A stretch of DNA of 31,848 nt from a virus, in IMG/VR virus record IMGVR_UViG_3300043434_000352, positions 1-31,848 of that record. One strand, 5' to 3'. Positions 29,815 to 31,848 of the stretch are shown piece after piece. How positions within the stretch are numbered: position 1 is the stretch's first letter; each line of letters starts with the position of its first letter. The position numbers and the translations under genes were made by a program. The notes under the pieces are model-generated. The model made no database searches. It had not been told where the DNA came from and saw only the letters and a list, made by a program, of their open reading frames with translations.

Positions 29815-31848
29815 TTATTTTGTTAGGTCTCTTAGGCCGTTTTGCTTTAACCATGCTTGATAAGACGCCATGCTGTTAAATTCCTTTTTCTGAATTTTAC
29901 TGCCAGTATCTTTATGTTTGTTAAAGAAATCGCGCATCTGCGACAATTTAGTAGGATCTTTAGCATCGTCATTGCCGGCAAAGTAATCACGCATAGTAGA
30001 TAAACTTGCTTCGTCTACTTCTTTTGCCGGCTGGTCTGGGTCATTTATGGGTACATTTTTGTATACACGTTTCTTCTCATCCCAGACAGTTTTTAGTGGA
30101 CCTTGTTTGGCACGTTGACCTACACGTTTAACTATCTCGTCCCAGTCTGGACCAAAGTCTATTTCTGCTTCTGTGACACCTTCTACTTTGGGATCAATGC
30201 CCTGTTCCTTTTGACTTTGCAAGTAATCCCAGATACTAACCAGCATCATTTCTGCCTTGGCTATTTTTTCCTGTCCCCACTCTGGTAGATTATCATTGTC
30301 CTGAATTGTTTTTAATAAGCCGGCAACGGCTCTTGCTGTAGTAAGTAAATTACTCTTAGCCATACCTGCTTCGTCATCGTATTCACCGTTGAACTCTCCG
30401 GCTTCGCCGACTAAACGACCTTTGTATGGATGTTGTTTTACTGGCTTAGCCAATACTTGACCTATCTTCTTGGCTTTTTCTTCGCCGGCAACTTGACCTA
30501 CTCTCTTTTGATCTACATCTAAACTTTCAGTTGCAGGCTTCACGGGAGGCTTAAAACCAGGTTTAGCTTCTTCTTTTTCTTTTTCAGCTTTTGCCTTTTC
30601 AACATCAATGACCTTTTGTTTCTCTGTGTCCAACCAATTCTTATTATGTTTCTCCAAATAGGCTTCTGCTTCCTTGGGACTCATCTTAGTTTTCCACTCT
30701 TCTGCTCTCCAACGGAACACGGGCTGTTTTAAGTATGCACTCTGAGCATGAAGATTTAAGAACTCTTGTATGTCACTTTCATCACCTACATGTTTTTCTA
30801 CCCAACGTTTAATGCCTGCTTGTATACTGTTTTCATCTGCGGCAAACAAGTCTTTGATAACTTGTATTACACTAGGTGCGGCATACGTACCAGCTACGCC
30901 AGCGGCCAGTGCAGTTTCTGCACCCAATGATGTTATTGTTGCGGCCGCACCACCTGCAGATGCCATGATTGGTGCTAATAATCCACTATATGCGAGTCCT
31001 GCGCCCACAGCACCTGTTGCTATCCATGGGAACGCCGTGGCAAACTTACGACCAAGATAACGTAATACGTTGGCACTCATTGTAGTTGGATCAAGAACTT
31101 CGTCAACCTTCTTTGGTAATTTTTTGTAGTCGGTATTTTTGTCTGCACTGTGGAATTCTTTACCCACTGCTGGACTTATACCAACCTTTTTAGCGAACTC
31201 TGGATTGTGTGCCACCGCAGCCATTGTACGGAATTGTGCTTTGCTAACTGATTTTTCGTCTAACACTGATTCTTTGACACAGTTGTTGACTCTAACGCCA
31301 CCCTTCATTTTAGTTCCTTGTTTTTTATAACCTGTCCAGCATTTAGGGTCGAGGCGAGTCTTTTCTTCATCTACGTTTGTCATTCTGTCCCAAGCACGAT
31401 CAGCAGTGTCTTTATTCTTCTTTGCGTATGCCGGATCAGTGTCTGCTTTTTTACTTGTTACTCTATCTACGGCACGTTTCTGTACCTTGGTCAACATCTT
31501 TTGACCTTGCGCTGTATCGCCGTATTCGTCTAGCGAGTCTTCTTTGACACAGTTATTAACTCGGGTGTCACCCTTCATTTTGGTACCCGACTTTTTATAA
31601 CCATCCCAGCACTTGGCATCTAAGCGTTGCTTTTCTTCCGCCACACCTTGCTTTGGTTCAAACACTGTGGGATAACCTGTTTTACGATTGTAAACTCCAA
31701 CTGTTTCGCCTTGACTGTTTCGAGCAATCACGCTGTCAACTGCACCGCCACCTTCTCGACGATTCCAAAACTTTACATCAGCACCGTGATCTTTGCGAAC
31801 TTGGTTGGCCCAGGATCTTACGCTGGCACCCCCGGAGCCTTCCGCCAC
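29815..31848 (-). CDS. Large repeat protein with hydrophobic hairpin, 5' partial
   Basis: Open at the window edge: 677 residues are visible and the first codon shown (GTG) is probably internal. Two copies of an EEK-x-RLD-x-KCW-x-GYKK module lie at about 71-108 and 161-198, each ending NNCVKE and then a S/V-LDE. Residues about 270-330 are an Ala/Gly-rich hydrophobic hairpin (two membrane-spanning segments, GAVGAGLAYSGLLAP and later). Around it are long charged helices (Lys/Glu-rich, 400-450). Short repeats TMRDYFAGND and QMRDFFN lie near the end. Several internal [L/V]-D-E triplets could be protease sites. It could be an internal head or injected membrane protein; no family is recognised. Confidence 0.7.
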   Translation of the reverse strand: MAEGSGGASVRSWANQVRKDHGADVKFWNRREGGGAVDSVIARNSQGETVGVYNRKTGYPTVFEPKQGVAEEKQRLDAKCWDGYKKSGTKMKGDTRVNNCVKEDSLDEYGDTAQGQKMLTKVQKRAVDRVTSKKADTDPAYAKKNKDTADRAWDRMTNVDEEKTRLDPKCWTGYKKQGTKMKGGVRVNNCVKESVLDEKSVSKAQFRTMAAVAHNPEFAKKVGISPAVGKEFHSADKNTDYKKLPKKVDEVLDPTTMSANVLRYLGRKFATAFPWIATGAVGAGLAYSGLLAPIMASAGGAAATITSLGAETALAAGVAGTYAAPSVIQVIKDLFAADENSIQAGIKRWVEKHVGDESDIQEFLNLHAQSAYLKQPVFRWRAEEWKTKMSPKEAEAYLEKHNKNWLDTEKQKVIDVEKAKAEKEKEEAKPGFKPPVKPATESLDVDQKRVGQVAGEEKAKKIGQVLAKPVKQHPYKGRLVGEAGEFNGEYDDEAGMAKSNLLTTARAVAGLLKTIQDNDNLPEWGQEKIAKAEMMLVSIWDYLQSQKEQGIDPKVEGVTEAEIDFGPDWDEIVKRVGQRAKQGPLKTVWDEKKRVYKNVPINDPDQPAKEVDEASLSTMRDYFAGNDDAKDPTKLSQMRDFFNKHKDTGSKIQKKEFNSMASYQAWLKQNGLRDLTK
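31255..31368 (-). repeat. KCW-GYKK module, second copy
   Basis: It encodes the second copy of the 38-residue module (visible residues about 161-198) in the partial gene. The core KCW-x-GYKK-x-GTKMKG-x2-RVNNCVKE is shared with the copy at 31525-31638, at about 90 residues' distance. Confidence 0.75.
31525..31638 (-). repeat. KCW-GYKK module, first copy
   Basis: It encodes the first copy of the module (visible residues about 71-108). The two conserved Cys (KCW and NNC) and the Lys-rich core suggest a small metal- or disulfide-stabilised unit. Confidence 0.75.

Overview
This window looks like part of the genome of a T4-like (myovirus-type) tailed phage. Every gene I can support is on the minus strand, so transcription runs from base 31848 towards base 1. 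Genes are packed head to tail with ATGA, TAATG or TGATG overlaps. No stretch of 300 bases lacks a gene; the largest gap is the 110 bases between the polymerase and the sliding clamp. The phage assignment rests on a T4 gp43-type family B DNA polymerase, a gp45-type sliding clamp, a FEN-type RNase H/5' exonuclease, a DsbA-like protein, and T4-style late promoters (xATAAATA). No tRNA, CRISPR array, integrase or insertion sequence was seen. A complete Bug/TctC-type periplasmic binding protein, a family greatly expanded in Burkholderiales, suggests a betaproteobacterial host; this is inference.

In transcription order. (1) 31848-23669 is a late, probably virion-associated block of eight genes. Seven have visible starts, and most of these begin with a short M[K/R]-x-x-E-L-[I/L/F] leader ending in [I/L]-x-E. 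This resembles the capsid-targeting sequences that the T4 prohead protease gp21 removes from internal head proteins. The bodies include an amidoligase-like protein with five C-terminal repeat modules, a protein with three AT-hooks, Cys-rich small proteins and a large protein with a hydrophobic hairpin. (2) 23595-22895 holds a Dps ferritin with an intact ferroxidase centre and a piece of a GH24 lysozyme without its catalytic lobe. (3) 22898-19706 is an early replication operon: sigma70-type promoter, DsbA-like gene, small membrane protein, DNA polymerase. (4) 19643-10232 is a long coupled operon that starts at a palindrome-bearing promoter and a TTG-initiated clamp gene. It continues with two DWKLW-motif paralogues, QueD, a DpdA-type DNA transglycosylase and a sugar/surface block (two dehydrogenases, glycosyltransferase, fatty-acid-hydroxylase-like protein, PP-loop enzyme, cytidylyltransferase, short UDP-sugar dehydrogenase). 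(5) 10249-5779 runs from its own promoter: folE, small proteins, queE, metK. (6) 5789-3893 has a promoter that would give a nearly leaderless mRNA, then RNase H and small proteins. (7) 3882-66 starts with a hairpin that contains a late promoter and buries a ribosome binding site, as in the T4 genes e and soc. It leads to two small genes, a second PP-loop enzyme, the Bug-type binding protein and a cupin-like protein.

The most coherent system is 7-deazaguanine DNA modification. FolE, QueD and QueE make 7-carboxy-7-deazaguanine, MetK supplies the SAM that QueE uses, and DpdA would exchange the base into DNA. QueC is absent and both QueD and QueE are structurally atypical, so either the host completes preQ0, a PP-loop protein replaces QueC, or the carboxy base itself is inserted. 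The second theme is a set of candidate head-packaged, injected effector proteins.
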